This document shows, piece by piece, positions 26,358 through 35,200 of a stretch of 64,000 bases of DNA; position 1 is the first letter of the stretch; each line of letters begins with the position of its first letter. The notes under the pieces are model-generated. The model had not been told where the DNA came from and ran no database searches. It worked only from the letters and a program-made list of their open reading frames with translations. The stretch comes from Archaeoglobus sp. JdFR-24 (GTDB lineage: Archaea > Halobacteriota > Archaeoglobi > Archaeoglobales > Archaeoglobaceae): the NCBI GenBank assembly GCA_002011215.1, contig MTML01000137.1, forward strand, positions 41,182-105,181. Direction: 5' to 3'. A program made the translations under genes and the position numbers.

Positions 26358-27329
26358 ATGAAAGGTTATCTTATTGTTACGCTCGCAGCCCTTTTTGTCA
26401 TCTCTCTTACAATTCCTTTTATATTTGAAAATGTGCTGGTAGAAGAAAAGGCTCCTGAAGGATATATGCGTCTGAAAAGTATTGATTATTCTTTGAGTAT
26501 GGTCAATGATTCTCACGCAGTTCTGAATTTTTCGATTCTCGTTCAGAGAAGTAAAACTCTTGAAAATGTAACACTTGCAGTGTATCTTTATGATAGTAAA
26601 ACCAGCATCCTCCTGGAAAAAATGAAAATTCCCGTGGAGAATGAATTTGAAAATGAATTACAGGAGATCAATGCAAGAATATCACTTGAAAGAGATAGGG
26701 ACTACACCATAAAATTCGAAGCAATGCGGCAGTCTGATCAGCTTTTCTCTAAATCCTTCAACATTCGTGGTCTCTCCTCTTTAATACCCGATTACAAGAA
26801 ACTGAAGGTGAACATGAATGATGTTGACTTTCTGGTGCTTGAAGAAAACAACAGCAGGGTTAAAATACTTGCAAGGTTTTATCTCTATTCCCTTGATGAC
26901 TACAGTGATGTTACTTTCCACCTTAAAGCAGTTCAGTTAGAGTCCAACCTGCTTGCTGACGAGAGCTGGAAGGAAGTAGATCAGATAAACTCGGGTCAGA
27001 CACTGCTTCTCGAATCAAATCTGACAATACCCAGAAATTACAATTATCTTGTGAAACTTGAAGCTTGGAGGAATGGAATTCTTCTTAAAAAGTGGAGTGC
27101 CCCATTAAAGCTCTCACCAACCCGCACCATTCCTGAAAATGTAAGTGAAAAGGAAGTTGAACTGGACATTTCAGAATTTGTACAGAAAGGTTATCAAGCT
27201 CCAGTGCCAGCTCCAACTCCCACTCCGGTCCCCTATCCAGCATATCGAGAGCCTGCACCAGGTTTTGAGGTCTGGTTAGCCATCCTGTCAGTTTCTATAG
27301 TAGCCCTGTTAAGAAAAAAGCTTAAGTGA
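26358..27329 (+). CDS. PGF-CTERM surface protein, unknown function
   Basis: A 323-residue exported protein. It has an N-terminal signal or anchor helix (LIVTLAALFVISLTIPFIF), an extracellular body of predicted beta strands with several N-glycosylation sequons (NDS, NFS, NVT, NNS, NLT), a Pro/Thr-rich stalk (APVPAPTPTPVPYP) and a C-terminal PGFEVWLAILSVSIVALL followed by RKKLK. The last is the PGF-CTERM sorting signal cleaved by archaeosortase A with lipid attachment. The body looks like two repeats of a beta domain (about 35-145 and 155-260). Role unknown. The AglJ-type gene elsewhere in the window fits glycosylated surface proteins. Confidence 0.85.
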   Translation: MKGYLIVTLAALFVISLTIPFIFENVLVEEKAPEGYMRLKSIDYSLSMVNDSHAVLNFSILVQRSKTLENVTLAVYLYDSKTSILLEKMKIPVENEFENELQEINARISLERDRDYTIKFEAMRQSDQLFSKSFNIRGLSSLIPDYKKLKVNMNDVDFLVLEENNSRVKILARFYLYSLDDYSDVTFHLKAVQLESNLLADESWKEVDQINSGQTLLLESNLTIPRNYNYLVKLEAWRNGILLKKWSAPLKLSPTRTIPENVSEKEVELDISEFVQKGYQAPVPAPTPTPVPYPAYREPAPGFEVWLAILSVSIVALLRKKLK

Positions 27330-27339
27330 GGTGTTTAGA

Positions 27340-27594
27340 ATGGAAGAATCTTTGGAGGTTAAAAAAAGTAAGGATATTGATGTGGCAGATCTTTTAAAAA
27401 AAGCATTCATCGTGTTCGTATTTTTCCTGCTTATTGTAAGTGTGTGGGGACTTTACAGCTCTTTCAATCAACTCATATCGATCTGGATCGAATACAAGTA
27501 TGCTCCGATTTACAGAGTGATATTGAATTTTGCGGTAGTTCTGGTGTCCCTTTATACTCTTCAGATACTTCTGAGGGAATATAGGAGTAAATGA
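27340..27594 (+). CDS. small two-span membrane protein
   Basis: An 84-residue protein with a charged N-terminus (EESLEVKKSKDIDV) and two predicted membrane helices (AFIVFVFFLLIVSVWGLY and VILNFAVVLVSLYTLQIL), ending in a basic tail. AGGTG at 27328-27332 precedes ATG 27340. It starts 10 bases after the PGF-CTERM gene, so the two are probably co-transcribed and may work together at the membrane. I do not recognise a family. Confidence 0.68.
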   Translation: MEESLEVKKSKDIDVADLLKKAFIVFVFFLLIVSVWGLYSSFNQLISIWIEYKYAPIYRVILNFAVVLVSLYTLQILLREYRSK

Positions 27595-27766
27595 ATAGAT
27601 TAACGGAGTGAACTATCTCAATTTTTAATTTTATTCGTTAGTATGGTTTTATCGGCTTCGTCACATCAAGTATGCATCAAAATCGAAAATTCACTTTCAC
27701 CACACCCATCACAACAACTTTCACCAAAACCAAAATTCTTTTGAATACCTTATCAGATTGAAGTTT

Positions 27767-29866
27767 ATGTTCAGTAGCCCCCAGGTGTGGAGAGAATTTT
27801 TTGAGACCTACTATCAGAACGAACTCAACAGGCTTGCAGATGCGATTCTCTCCCGTGATGGGGCGGAAAGATCAATTTATGTCGATTTTTTGAAGGATCT
27901 CGTCATATTCCGGGAAGGTAAACTTGCCGAAGAACTTCTCGATTCACCTGACAGGGTAATAGAGGATGCGTGCAAAGGTATCGAGTTATCATACAACATC
28001 CACGATGTAAAGCTTGAAAACTGCCATGCAAGGTTCACAAACATCCCGATTACCAAAAGAATTCTGATCAGGGATTTGAGGAGTGAACACGTCTCCAAAT
28101 TTATCTCGATAGAGGGGATTGTAAGGAAGGTTACTGAGGTAAGACCAAAGATCGTTAAAGCTGCTTTCATGTGTGGTGTTTGCGGGAACGAGATTGAACT
28201 TGAGCAGGATGAGAGCATCATCAAACAACCATATGAATGCAAAAACTGTCAGTCGAGGGGCAAGTTCATTCTTTTGCCTGAAAAAAGTGAATGTGTTGAC
28301 AGCCAGAGGATCAGAATTCAGGAGTATCCTGAAAATCTGAGGGGTGGTGAGCAGCCTCAGACAATAGATGTTTATCTGGAAGGAGATCTCACAGGGATGA
28401 TAAATCCTGGCGATAGAGTTATTATAAATGGTGTTGTCAGGGCAAAGCCAAGAAACGTGGCGGGAAAGAAAATAGCGCACATGGATATTCATCTGGAGGG
28501 TAACTCCCTTGAAATCCTTCAACAGGAGTACGAGGAATTCGAGATCACGGATGAAGACATCAAGAAAATCCTTGAGCTCGGAGAAGATCCGGAGATCTAC
28601 CAGAAGATTACAAGTTCGATAGCCCCCGTGATATATGGTTATGATCTCATAAAGCTGGCGATAGCCCTCCAGCTCTTTGGTGGAGTTCCAAAGAAACTTC
28701 CCGATGGCACAGAGATACGAGGGGACATCCATATCCTGCTTGTAGGAGATCCTGGAGTTGCCAAATCTCAGATGCTCAGATACGTCCACAGGGTAGCTCC
28801 GAGAAGCGTTTATACAACTGGTAAGGGAACAACGTCTGCCGGTTTAACGGCGACAGCAACAAGGGATGAGATCGATGGGCGCTGGACGCTCGAGGCAGGG
28901 GCTCTTGTTCTGGCTGACAAAGGTGTTGCACTCGTAGATGAGATAGATAAAATGCGTGCTGAGGATCGATCTGCTTTGCATGAGGCGATGGAACAGCAGA
29001 CAATAAGTGTCGCTAAAGCCGGTATAAATGCGATGCTCAGATCGAGATGTGCCCTCCTGGGTGCAGCAAACCCGAAGTATGGAAGATTCGATATGTATTC
29101 TCCGATTGCAGAGCAGATAGATCTCTCTCCAACTCTTCTTTCCAGATTTGACCTCATATTTGTAATGACCGATGAGCCCGATACCGAAAAGGACAGATTG
29201 CTTGCCACACACATTCTTGACACTCATGAGCTTGGTGAAAAACTTGAAATGATAAAAAATCTGGTTTCAGCGGATTTTAAGAGGGGTGCAATTGAAGAAG
29301 AAATCAAAAAAATTGAGCCAGCAATAGACCCCGAACTTTTGAGGAAGTATATTGCCTACTCAAAGCGAACAGTTTTTCCCATTCTTACCAGAGATGCTAA
29401 AGATCGTATAATAGATTTTTACCTGTCTCTCAGAAGCAGAGCAAAGGATTCTGCTGTCCCGGTTACAGCAAGACAGCTTGAAGCATTGGTAAGACTTGCA
29501 GAAGCATCAGCAAGACTTCGACTTTCCGATAAAGTAACGGTTGAAGACGTTGACAGGGTTATAGAGATCGTAAGAAAAAGTCTGGAGCAGATTGCACTCA
29601 ATCCTGAAACCGGCGAGATAGACATTGATTATGCGATGACTGGAACATCCAAAACCCAGAGAGACAGAATTATCACAATCAAGAAGATAATTGAGACACT
29701 TGAAGCGGATTACCAGAAGGGTGCCCCGGAGGAATTGATAATTCAAAAAGCAGAGGAGGGTGGAATACCTCCAGCAAAGGCGAAGGATGTCCTGCATAAG
29801 ATGAGGGAGAAGGGGGAGATCTATTCTCCAAGATCTGGTTACTACAGAGTGGTTCATAATTATTGA
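27767..29866 (+). CDS. mcm: replicative DNA helicase MCM
   Basis: A 699-residue MCM hexamer subunit. The N-terminal domain has a zinc-binding site (CGVCGNE...CKNC), the AAA+ core has Walker A GDPGVAKSQML near residue 327, Walker B LVDEIDKM, and the arginine finger LSRFDLIF. A C-terminal winged helix follows (KAEEGGIPPAKAKDVL). It unwinds DNA at replication forks. No intein interrupts the P-loop. The start is ATG 27767 or TTG 27758 (three extra residues). Confidence 0.97.
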   Translation: MFSSPQVWREFFETYYQNELNRLADAILSRDGAERSIYVDFLKDLVIFREGKLAEELLDSPDRVIEDACKGIELSYNIHDVKLENCHARFTNIPITKRILIRDLRSEHVSKFISIEGIVRKVTEVRPKIVKAAFMCGVCGNEIELEQDESIIKQPYECKNCQSRGKFILLPEKSECVDSQRIRIQEYPENLRGGEQPQTIDVYLEGDLTGMINPGDRVIINGVVRAKPRNVAGKKIAHMDIHLEGNSLEILQQEYEEFEITDEDIKKILELGEDPEIYQKITSSIAPVIYGYDLIKLAIALQLFGGVPKKLPDGTEIRGDIHILLVGDPGVAKSQMLRYVHRVAPRSVYTTGKGTTSAGLTATATRDEIDGRWTLEAGALVLADKGVALVDEIDKMRAEDRSALHEAMEQQTISVAKAGINAMLRSRCALLGAANPKYGRFDMYSPIAEQIDLSPTLLSRFDLIFVMTDEPDTEKDRLLATHILDTHELGEKLEMIKNLVSADFKRGAIEEEIKKIEPAIDPELLRKYIAYSKRTVFPILTRDAKDRIIDFYLSLRSRAKDSAVPVTARQLEALVRLAEASARLRLSDKVTVEDVDRVIEIVRKSLEQIALNPETGEIDIDYAMTGTSKTQRDRIITIKKIIETLEADYQKGAPEELIIQKAEEGGIPPAKAKDVLHKMREKGEIYSPRSGYYRVVHNY

Positions 29867-29947
29867 ACTCTCTGTATTTTGCATAATATCTTTCCTCATC
29901 TGGTTCTGGAAGTTAAATCTTTTAAATCCATCATCTCTCTTTGAGCT

Positions 29948-30865
29948 ATGGATAAGAAGAGAATCCGAGCGATAGATTTTCACAGGAATCTGAGCATTTC
30001 CGAACTCGTGGAGGGTATGGGTTATACTGCCTTTAATGCTCGCAGGTTAGGTGATGCTGCCAGGATTTACGAGAAAATGGTTAGAAATGATTATTTTGTC
30101 TTTCTCACACTCTCAGGAGCGATGATACCTGCTGGAATGCGAAGTGTTGTATCCGGGATGCTGGAAAACGGTTTTGTAAACTGTCTTGTGACCACAGGGG
30201 CTAACATTGTTCATGAAATTGTTGAGGCTCTCGACTTGGGACACGAGATGGGGAGTGATGAAGTTGACGATCTCAAATTAGCGGAAAAGAGTATTAACAG
30301 GATTTATGATGTTTTTGTATCTCAGAATGCCTTTGAAGAGGTGGAAAACTTTCTCGCTCCGATCATATCTGAGCTTGAGGGAGTTTTTTCAACTCCTGAG
30401 TTGCTCTGGAAAATAGGAGAAAAAATAAAGGATGAGAAATCCTTTCTGAGACTGGCTTACAAAAAGAAAGTGCCTGTTTTCAGCCCCACCCTTCATGATT
30501 CAATCTTTGGACTCCACTTGAGCATTTACAGAAAAAAGGGATTTGTTCTTGATTTCGTCAGGGACATAAATCAGATACTTGATCTCTGTTTCCAGAAAAT
30601 ACCGCTTGGGGTTGTGATTGTGGGTGGAGGAGTCCCGAAAAATTTCACACTTCAGGCGATGTTACTTGCAGAAGGCTTTGATTCAGCAATACAGATCACA
30701 ACTGATTCACCTCAATGGGGTGGGCTGAGTGGTGCAACGCTGAGCGAGGCGAAAAGCTGGTGCAAGCTCAAAGGGGATGCAGAGGCTGTTACTGTTTACT
30801 GTGATGCTACCATCGCTCTTCCGCTCATTTACTCCTACCTTCTGGAAAAAACGTCTAACGGCTAA
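29948..30865 (+). CDS. dys: deoxyhypusine synthase or DHS-like enzyme
   Basis: A 305-residue NAD-dependent enzyme of the deoxyhypusine synthase family, which transfers the aminobutyl group of spermidine to a lysine of aIF5A. Family features: FLTLSGAMIPAGMRSVV, VTTGANIVHE, VFSPTLHDSIFG and the lysine loop SGATLSEAKSWCKLK. The lysine at residue 273 aligns with the human catalytic K329. The human H288 position appears to be asparagine (GGGVPKNF), a pattern shared with DHS-like paralogues. So it is either a true DHS or a paralogue acting on another amine. Confidence 0.82.
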   Translation: MDKKRIRAIDFHRNLSISELVEGMGYTAFNARRLGDAARIYEKMVRNDYFVFLTLSGAMIPAGMRSVVSGMLENGFVNCLVTTGANIVHEIVEALDLGHEMGSDEVDDLKLAEKSINRIYDVFVSQNAFEEVENFLAPIISELEGVFSTPELLWKIGEKIKDEKSFLRLAYKKKVPVFSPTLHDSIFGLHLSIYRKKGFVLDFVRDINQILDLCFQKIPLGVVIVGGGVPKNFTLQAMLLAEGFDSAIQITTDSPQWGGLSGATLSEAKSWCKLKGDAEAVTVYCDATIALPLIYSYLLEKTSNG

Positions 30866-30930
30866 CTTTATAGATATCTTTAACCCAAGACTCTCACTGG
30901 AAAAATTCATAAATAGGTTTCTTGTATCGT

Positions 30931-31236
30931 ATGCTCGTGAAAAGGAAGATTGGCGGGAATCACACCACAATTATCGGTGGGAGGAGAGGAAGAAAGCTCG
31001 TTTTGGAAATTGCAAGAAACGAGATGGTTAAAAAGATAATTCCTGGTATTATAAAAGTTAGCATGTCTCCTGGAGTTGGTTTCAGAGCAAAAATCTTAAG
31101 ACCGGATTCAAGGGGAAATCTCAGGTTGTTGTTGCGAGAGGGTTCTACTGTTCAAGAGATTTTCATCGTAACCAGAGCCTCAACTTATAATGAGGGTCTG
31201 GATCTTGCAAGGGATCTTGAGAAGAGTTTTAAATGA
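30931..31236 (+). CDS. DUF2103-like putative metal-binding protein
   Basis: A 101-residue protein that resembles the DUF2103 family (predicted metal-binding). It has KRKIGGNHTTIIGG near the N-terminus, then KKIIPGIIKVSMSPGVGFRAKIL and VQEIFIVTRASTYNEGLDLA. The histidine in GGNHTT is a likely ligand. ATG 30931 gives a compact N-terminus; TTG 30922 is an alternative. Function unknown. It starts 65 bases after the DHS-like gene on the same strand. Confidence 0.68.
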   Translation: MLVKRKIGGNHTTIIGGRRGRKLVLEIARNEMVKKIIPGIIKVSMSPGVGFRAKILRPDSRGNLRLLLREGSTVQEIFIVTRASTYNEGLDLARDLEKSFK

Positions 31237-31468
31237 TATCGAATCCGGTTCTGGCATTGTACCATTCTATTAAGTCCTCATTCCCTGCAAGGTTTAAAGG
31301 TTGTTTAAGATAAATTTAAAGGTTTTTTTACCTCTTGAAGTCAGTAGAAATTGTTGTGAGCACTAACAGTAATATTTTAGAAACGACGGGATAACAACCT
31401 TAAAATCAGAACTCCGGGAAAATTTAAAAACAAAAGGGTTAAGATTGCTTTACCCGGGATGTGTTATA

Positions 31469-32377
31469 ATGGTCGAGAATTGGGATGAATTCAGGATAAT
31501 CAATAAGGCTCTGGATGAGCTCGTAGAAAATTCAGGATCAGTTTCTAAGATCAAAAAAGCGCTTAAATATATTATTTCGGCTGGTGGGAAAAGGACAAGA
31601 CCAATAATCGTTCTGCTCAGCGGTAAAATAAGCGGGGGGAGTTACAGTGATGTTCTCAATGCTGCCCTGGCTGTTGAGCTCATTCACACTGCATCACTTG
31701 CGCATGATGATGTTATTGATAGAGGTTCATTGAGGCGTAATGTTAAAACTCTCCATTTGCAGTATGACACCTCTGTAGCGATACTTGTTGGAGACTGGTT
31801 AATCTCGAAATCTGTTGAACTCACATCGATATATGGTGAGGACATAGTTAAAGAGTTTGCAGAAGTTGGCAAAATGATGTCTGAAGGTGAGGTAATGGAT
31901 ATTTTCAGTACACAGGAACCCTTTGATGAGGAAGATTATTTCAGGTGTATACAGAGTAAAACTGCCGCACTCTTCGCATTTAGTGCTAAAAATGCATGCA
32001 GGATAGTATCAGATGACAGAAAGGCTGCCGAAAATCTTTTTGGTTACGGTCACAATCTCGGGATGGCATATCAGCTTGTTGATGACCTCCTTGAGTATCT
32101 TGAGATTTTTGATGATAAGCGATCTGAATATGAATCCCGGACGCTACCAATGATCTACGAGAAGGAATTTGGTTTTGAGGAGGCTATCGCAAGAACACTG
32201 GATCACATCAGGAAACATGCATCAAAGAGTGAAAAAGCCCTGGATTATTTCGATCTTACTGCTGAAAGGGAAAAACTCTCCACTCTAATAGAGTACATGA
32301 CAGCTTATCAGATAAGAAATTATGTTAGTAAAAACCGGACAACTTATGAACTTCTGGAAGCATACCAGGAGATTTAA
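31469..32377 (+). CDS. polyprenyl diphosphate synthase (probably long-chain)
   Basis: A 302-residue trans-isoprenyl diphosphate synthase. The first aspartate-rich motif is HDDVIDRG and the second is YQLVDDLLEYL; GGKRTRP binds isopentenyl diphosphate. The residue five places before the first DDxxD is alanine (TASLAHDD), the small side chain that allows products longer than C20. I therefore infer a menaquinone side-chain (heptaprenyl-like) synthase rather than the C20 lipid enzyme. ATG 31469 is the likely start. A TATA-like AATTTAAAAAC lies near 31423. Confidence 0.85.
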   Translation: MVENWDEFRIINKALDELVENSGSVSKIKKALKYIISAGGKRTRPIIVLLSGKISGGSYSDVLNAALAVELIHTASLAHDDVIDRGSLRRNVKTLHLQYDTSVAILVGDWLISKSVELTSIYGEDIVKEFAEVGKMMSEGEVMDIFSTQEPFDEEDYFRCIQSKTAALFAFSAKNACRIVSDDRKAAENLFGYGHNLGMAYQLVDDLLEYLEIFDDKRSEYESRTLPMIYEKEFGFEEAIARTLDHIRKHASKSEKALDYFDLTAEREKLSTLIEYMTAYQIRNYVSKNRTTYELLEAYQEI

Positions 32378-32393
32378 GCGATGGTTACGGTTA

Positions 32394-32458
32394 AGTTATA
32401 ATAAGTGTGTGAGTTATAATAAATGTGTGAGGTTGATTGACTACCTGACTGAAGTCAG
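32394..32458 (+). repeat. 18-bp tandem repeat followed by a hairpin
   Basis: AGTTATAATAAGTGTGTG (32394-32411) is repeated with one mismatch at 32412-32429. A perfect inverted repeat CTGACT-GA-AGTCAG follows at 32445-32458, and outer arms ACCTG/CAGGT (32443-32447, 32476-32480) may extend it. It lies between two convergent genes and may end transcription. Confidence 0.5.
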
Positions 32459-32505
32459 TCCTTCGGCTGATCGCCAGGTTATAATCGTTACTTTTGTTCC
32501 GATCT

Positions 32506-33153
32506 TTATTTCTTCTTCCATTTTCTGTGAAATAGTTTTATAGAGTTGTTCAGCACTCTATCCACATCATCTATACCCGCTCCTTTAGCAACGATTTTCG
32601 CTTCTTCAGTCCCCAGGAAATCGGATGGTGAATGGCTATCGGTGTTTAGAACAAGTTCACATCTATATTCCTGTGCCATTCTCGCAACATGGCCGTTTGT
32701 GAGACAGTGTCCCTTTCTGGAAGTTATCTCAAGATAAATTCCATTCTCTTTTGCAAGTTCCAAGGAGTTCTTATCAATCAATCCGGGATGTGCAAGAATA
32801 TCTATCTCTTCATTGAGAGCGGCATAATTGGTTCCAGGTTTCACAGGCTCAGCAACGGTCTCTCCATGCACGACGATTATTTCCGCCCCCTCTTTATACG
32901 AGAGTTCGACGGCTCTTCCGATTAACTCTGGAGGTACGTGTGTTATCTCGACTCCAAAAAGCATTTTAACCTCATAATCGTCTCTAAAATCCTGAAGTCT
33001 CCTTAATTTTTTCATTAGGGACTCTATATTTGAGAAATCTGCATGGTCTGTCATTGCAAATCCTTCATTTCCAATGTTTGCCATTCTTCGGGCGATCTCG
33101 GAAGGTATGAGTTCACCATCACTGAAAACAGAATGCACGTGGAGGTCAATCAT
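32506..33153 (-). CDS. PHP-domain phosphoesterase
   Basis: A 215-residue protein with the PHP metal-binding motifs in order: DLHVHSVFSDGE at the N-terminus, FAMTDHADF, GVEI, VVHGE, DILAHPGLI and NTDSHS. PHP proteins of this size include histidinol phosphatases and other trinuclear-metal phosphatases. The start ATG 33153 places the DLHVH motif at residue 3, as expected; longer readings upstream have no domain features. Substrate unknown. It is divergent from the DUF211 gene. Confidence 0.85.
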   Translation of the reverse strand: MIDLHVHSVFSDGELIPSEIARRMANIGNEGFAMTDHADFSNIESLMKKLRRLQDFRDDYEVKMLFGVEITHVPPELIGRAVELSYKEGAEIIVVHGETVAEPVKPGTNYAALNEEIDILAHPGLIDKNSLELAKENGIYLEITSRKGHCLTNGHVARMAQEYRCELVLNTDSHSPSDFLGTEEAKIVAKGAGIDDVDRVLNNSIKLFHRKWKKK

Positions 33154-33162
33154 ACAAAAATG

Positions 33163-33170
33163 TTTAAATA
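33163..33170 (+). promoter_or_regulatory. TATA box for the DUF211 gene
   Basis: TTTAAATA centred about 26 bases before GTG 33193, consistent with a leaderless transcript that starts at or near the GTG. It is too close to ATG 33153 to serve the PHP gene. Confidence 0.4.
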
Positions 33171-33192
33171 ATGACATGAAAAAGTTTTCCAT

Positions 33193-33483
33193 GTGGCAGG
33201 ATTTAAAAGACTGGTTCTGGATGTTTTGAAACCCCATGAGCCCAGCAATTTGATCTTGGCAAAGAGACTCAGCGAGCTTGACAATATTGAAGGAGTAAAT
33301 GTAAGCCTTTATGAAATTGATCAGAATACTGAGAATGTCAAAATTACCATCGTGGGAGACGATATGAGTTTTGAAGACATTAAAATGGTGATTGAAGATC
33401 TTGGAGCTGTTATACATAGTATTGATGAAATTGTAGCAGGGAAGAAGCTGATTGAAACGGTTAAAACAGAGCAGGACAGATAA
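33193..33483 (+). CDS. DUF211 family protein
   Basis: A 96-residue archaeal protein of the DUF211 family: [20 protein letters not shown], then [17 protein letters not shown] and [14 protein letters not shown]. The fold is ferredoxin-like (ACT-like). Function is not established, although a small regulatory or metal-sensing role has been proposed for relatives. The GTG at 33193 is chosen because the family begins [14 protein letters not shown] and a TATA box lies about 26 bases upstream. Confidence 0.87.
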   Translation: MAGFKRLVLDVLKPHEPSNLILAKRLSELDNIEGVNVSLYEIDQNTENVKITIVGDDMSFEDIKMVIEDLGAVIHSIDEIVAGKKLIETVKTEQDR

Positions 33484-33561
33484 CACTTTTTAGTTTATAA
33501 TCCCGTATTGCAGAATTTCAATTTACGAAAGAATTATTAGTTATAGGAAAGTGTAAAATGC

Positions 33562-35196
33562 ATGGATAGGTGTGATTTTTTAGACCTGAATGTGGCAATT
33601 TCCGGAAGGGCAGGCGATGGTATAAAAGAAGCTGGAGCAATTCTGGCAAAGCTCTTTGCCACTCTCGGATATCGTGTGTTTGTTTATCAGGAATACCAGT
33701 CATTGATAAGGGGCGGGTATAATATAAGTGCTGTCAGGATATCCAGTAAAAAAATCCACTCCCACAGGTTTTATTTTGATTTTGCGGTATGTCTTGAGGA
33801 CTACACGTACGAAATCATTAGGGAAAGAATAAGGGGACCTGTTGTGCATGATGACAGGTTCAAATGTGATGCTTCCCAAAGTCTGGGAATTCTAGTTTCA
33901 CGTTTTATTAAGGAAGAAAGTGCAAGGAATACACTGAAAAATGCTGTTACCACCGGTGCAATGGCCTTCCTGTTCGGACTGTCTTTTGATATTGTCTCTG
34001 AATTGATGAAAAGACTTTTTGGAGAAAAATCAGCAATTGATATCAGACTTGCCAGGAAAGGCTATGATTACGCAAAAAGATATGAGCCATTTATGAATAT
34101 TGAAAAAACTGGTGAAAAAAAGCCGGTTCTTTCAGGAAACGAAATGATCGCACTCGGTATGAGTAAGGCAGGGTTAAAAACATATTTTGCATACCCCATG
34201 ACACCGACCTCTCCAATTCTTCATTTTCTGGCTTCAAAACCCATTGGAGTCAAAACTTTTCAGCCAGAAAGCGAGATTGCCGCGATAATGATGGCGATAG
34301 GTAGTGCCTTTGCGGGAATGAGATCTGCAGTAGGAACCTCTGGAGGCGGTTTGGCTCTTATGTCTGAGAGTATAAGTCTGTCTGCAATGAGTGAAACTCC
34401 TGTTCTTATTGTTGAAGGTCAAAGAAGCGCACCATCTACAGGAATGGCAACATTTACTGCACAGGAGGATCTTGAATTTGCTCTAAATCCTGCTCACGGA
34501 GAGTTTCCTTTAATAGTCGCATCTCCCTGTTCTGTTGAGGATTCTTACTATCTTTCGGGTGAACTTCTCAATCTTGCATGGGAATTTCAAACACCGGCAA
34601 TTCTCCTGACTGATAAGCATCTTGTTGAAAGCTACGAAACAGTTGAAGTGGACTTTGAAAGGGTGAATGAAAGTCAAATAAATTATTATCAGCAATCTGA
34701 TTCATATTGTTCAGTTGTTAAGCGATATGAACTTACTGACAGTGGAATCTCTAAAATCGCCTTCCCGCCAGAACTTGTAAAAGGGAATAGCAACGAACAT
34801 GATGAATATGGTTTCACCACAGATAGCCCGGAGATAGCCACATCTATGTACTCTAAGCGAATGAGAAAAGAAAAGAAAATCCGTGAGAAAGTGAAAAACC
34901 TCGATCCTTACTTTATTTTTGGAGAAGGTAAAGAAACGGTTATTACCTGGGGCTCAACTTTCGGTGCAGTCATCGAACCAGCTCTGGAACTTGGCTTCAG
35001 GGTTATTGTTTTCAGGTATCTGAGGCCCCTTGTGGTTCCTGAGATTGATGGTAGAGTTATTTCAGTGGAATGTAATTACAGTGGTCTTCTTGCAAAAAGA
35101 ATTGAAAATGAGGTCGGGATAAAGATTGAAAGAATAACCAGAGTGGATGGGCGTCCCTTCACACCTGAAGAAATTAGAAAAAGACTTGAGAGGTGA
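33562..35196 (+). CDS. 2-oxoacid:ferredoxin oxidoreductase, gamma-alpha fusion
   Basis: A 544-residue subunit. The N-terminal gamma domain (about 1-180) has ISGRAGDGIKEAGAILAK and FVYQEYQSLIRGG. The alpha (pyrimidine-binding) domain follows (about 195-420) with YPMTPTSPILHFLA, TFQPESEIAAIMMAIGSA and GTSGGGLALMSE, and then a C-terminal domain II. With the beta subunit it oxidatively decarboxylates a 2-oxoacid with CoA to acyl-CoA, reducing ferredoxin. The architecture is that of 2-oxoglutarate/2-ketoacid (Kor/Sulfolobus) types. There is no ferredoxin-like delta gene beside it. The exact substrate is not readable. Confidence 0.9.
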   Translation: MDRCDFLDLNVAISGRAGDGIKEAGAILAKLFATLGYRVFVYQEYQSLIRGGYNISAVRISSKKIHSHRFYFDFAVCLEDYTYEIIRERIRGPVVHDDRFKCDASQSLGILVSRFIKEESARNTLKNAVTTGAMAFLFGLSFDIVSELMKRLFGEKSAIDIRLARKGYDYAKRYEPFMNIEKTGEKKPVLSGNEMIALGMSKAGLKTYFAYPMTPTSPILHFLASKPIGVKTFQPESEIAAIMMAIGSAFAGMRSAVGTSGGGLALMSESISLSAMSETPVLIVEGQRSAPSTGMATFTAQEDLEFALNPAHGEFPLIVASPCSVEDSYYLSGELLNLAWEFQTPAILLTDKHLVESYETVEVDFERVNESQINYYQQSDSYCSVVKRYELTDSGISKIAFPPELVKGNSNEHDEYGFTTDSPEIATSMYSKRMRKEKKIREKVKNLDPYFIFGEGKETVITWGSTFGAVIEPALELGFRVIVFRYLRPLVVPEIDGRVISVECNYSGLLAKRIENEVGIKIERITRVDGRPFTPEEIRKRLER

Positions 35197-35200
35197 TCTC

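Noticed and set aside
32506..33486. Longer PHP protein starting at 33486
   Set aside because: The extra 111 residues overlap the divergent DUF211 gene and contain no domain; PHP proteins begin near the DLHVH motif.
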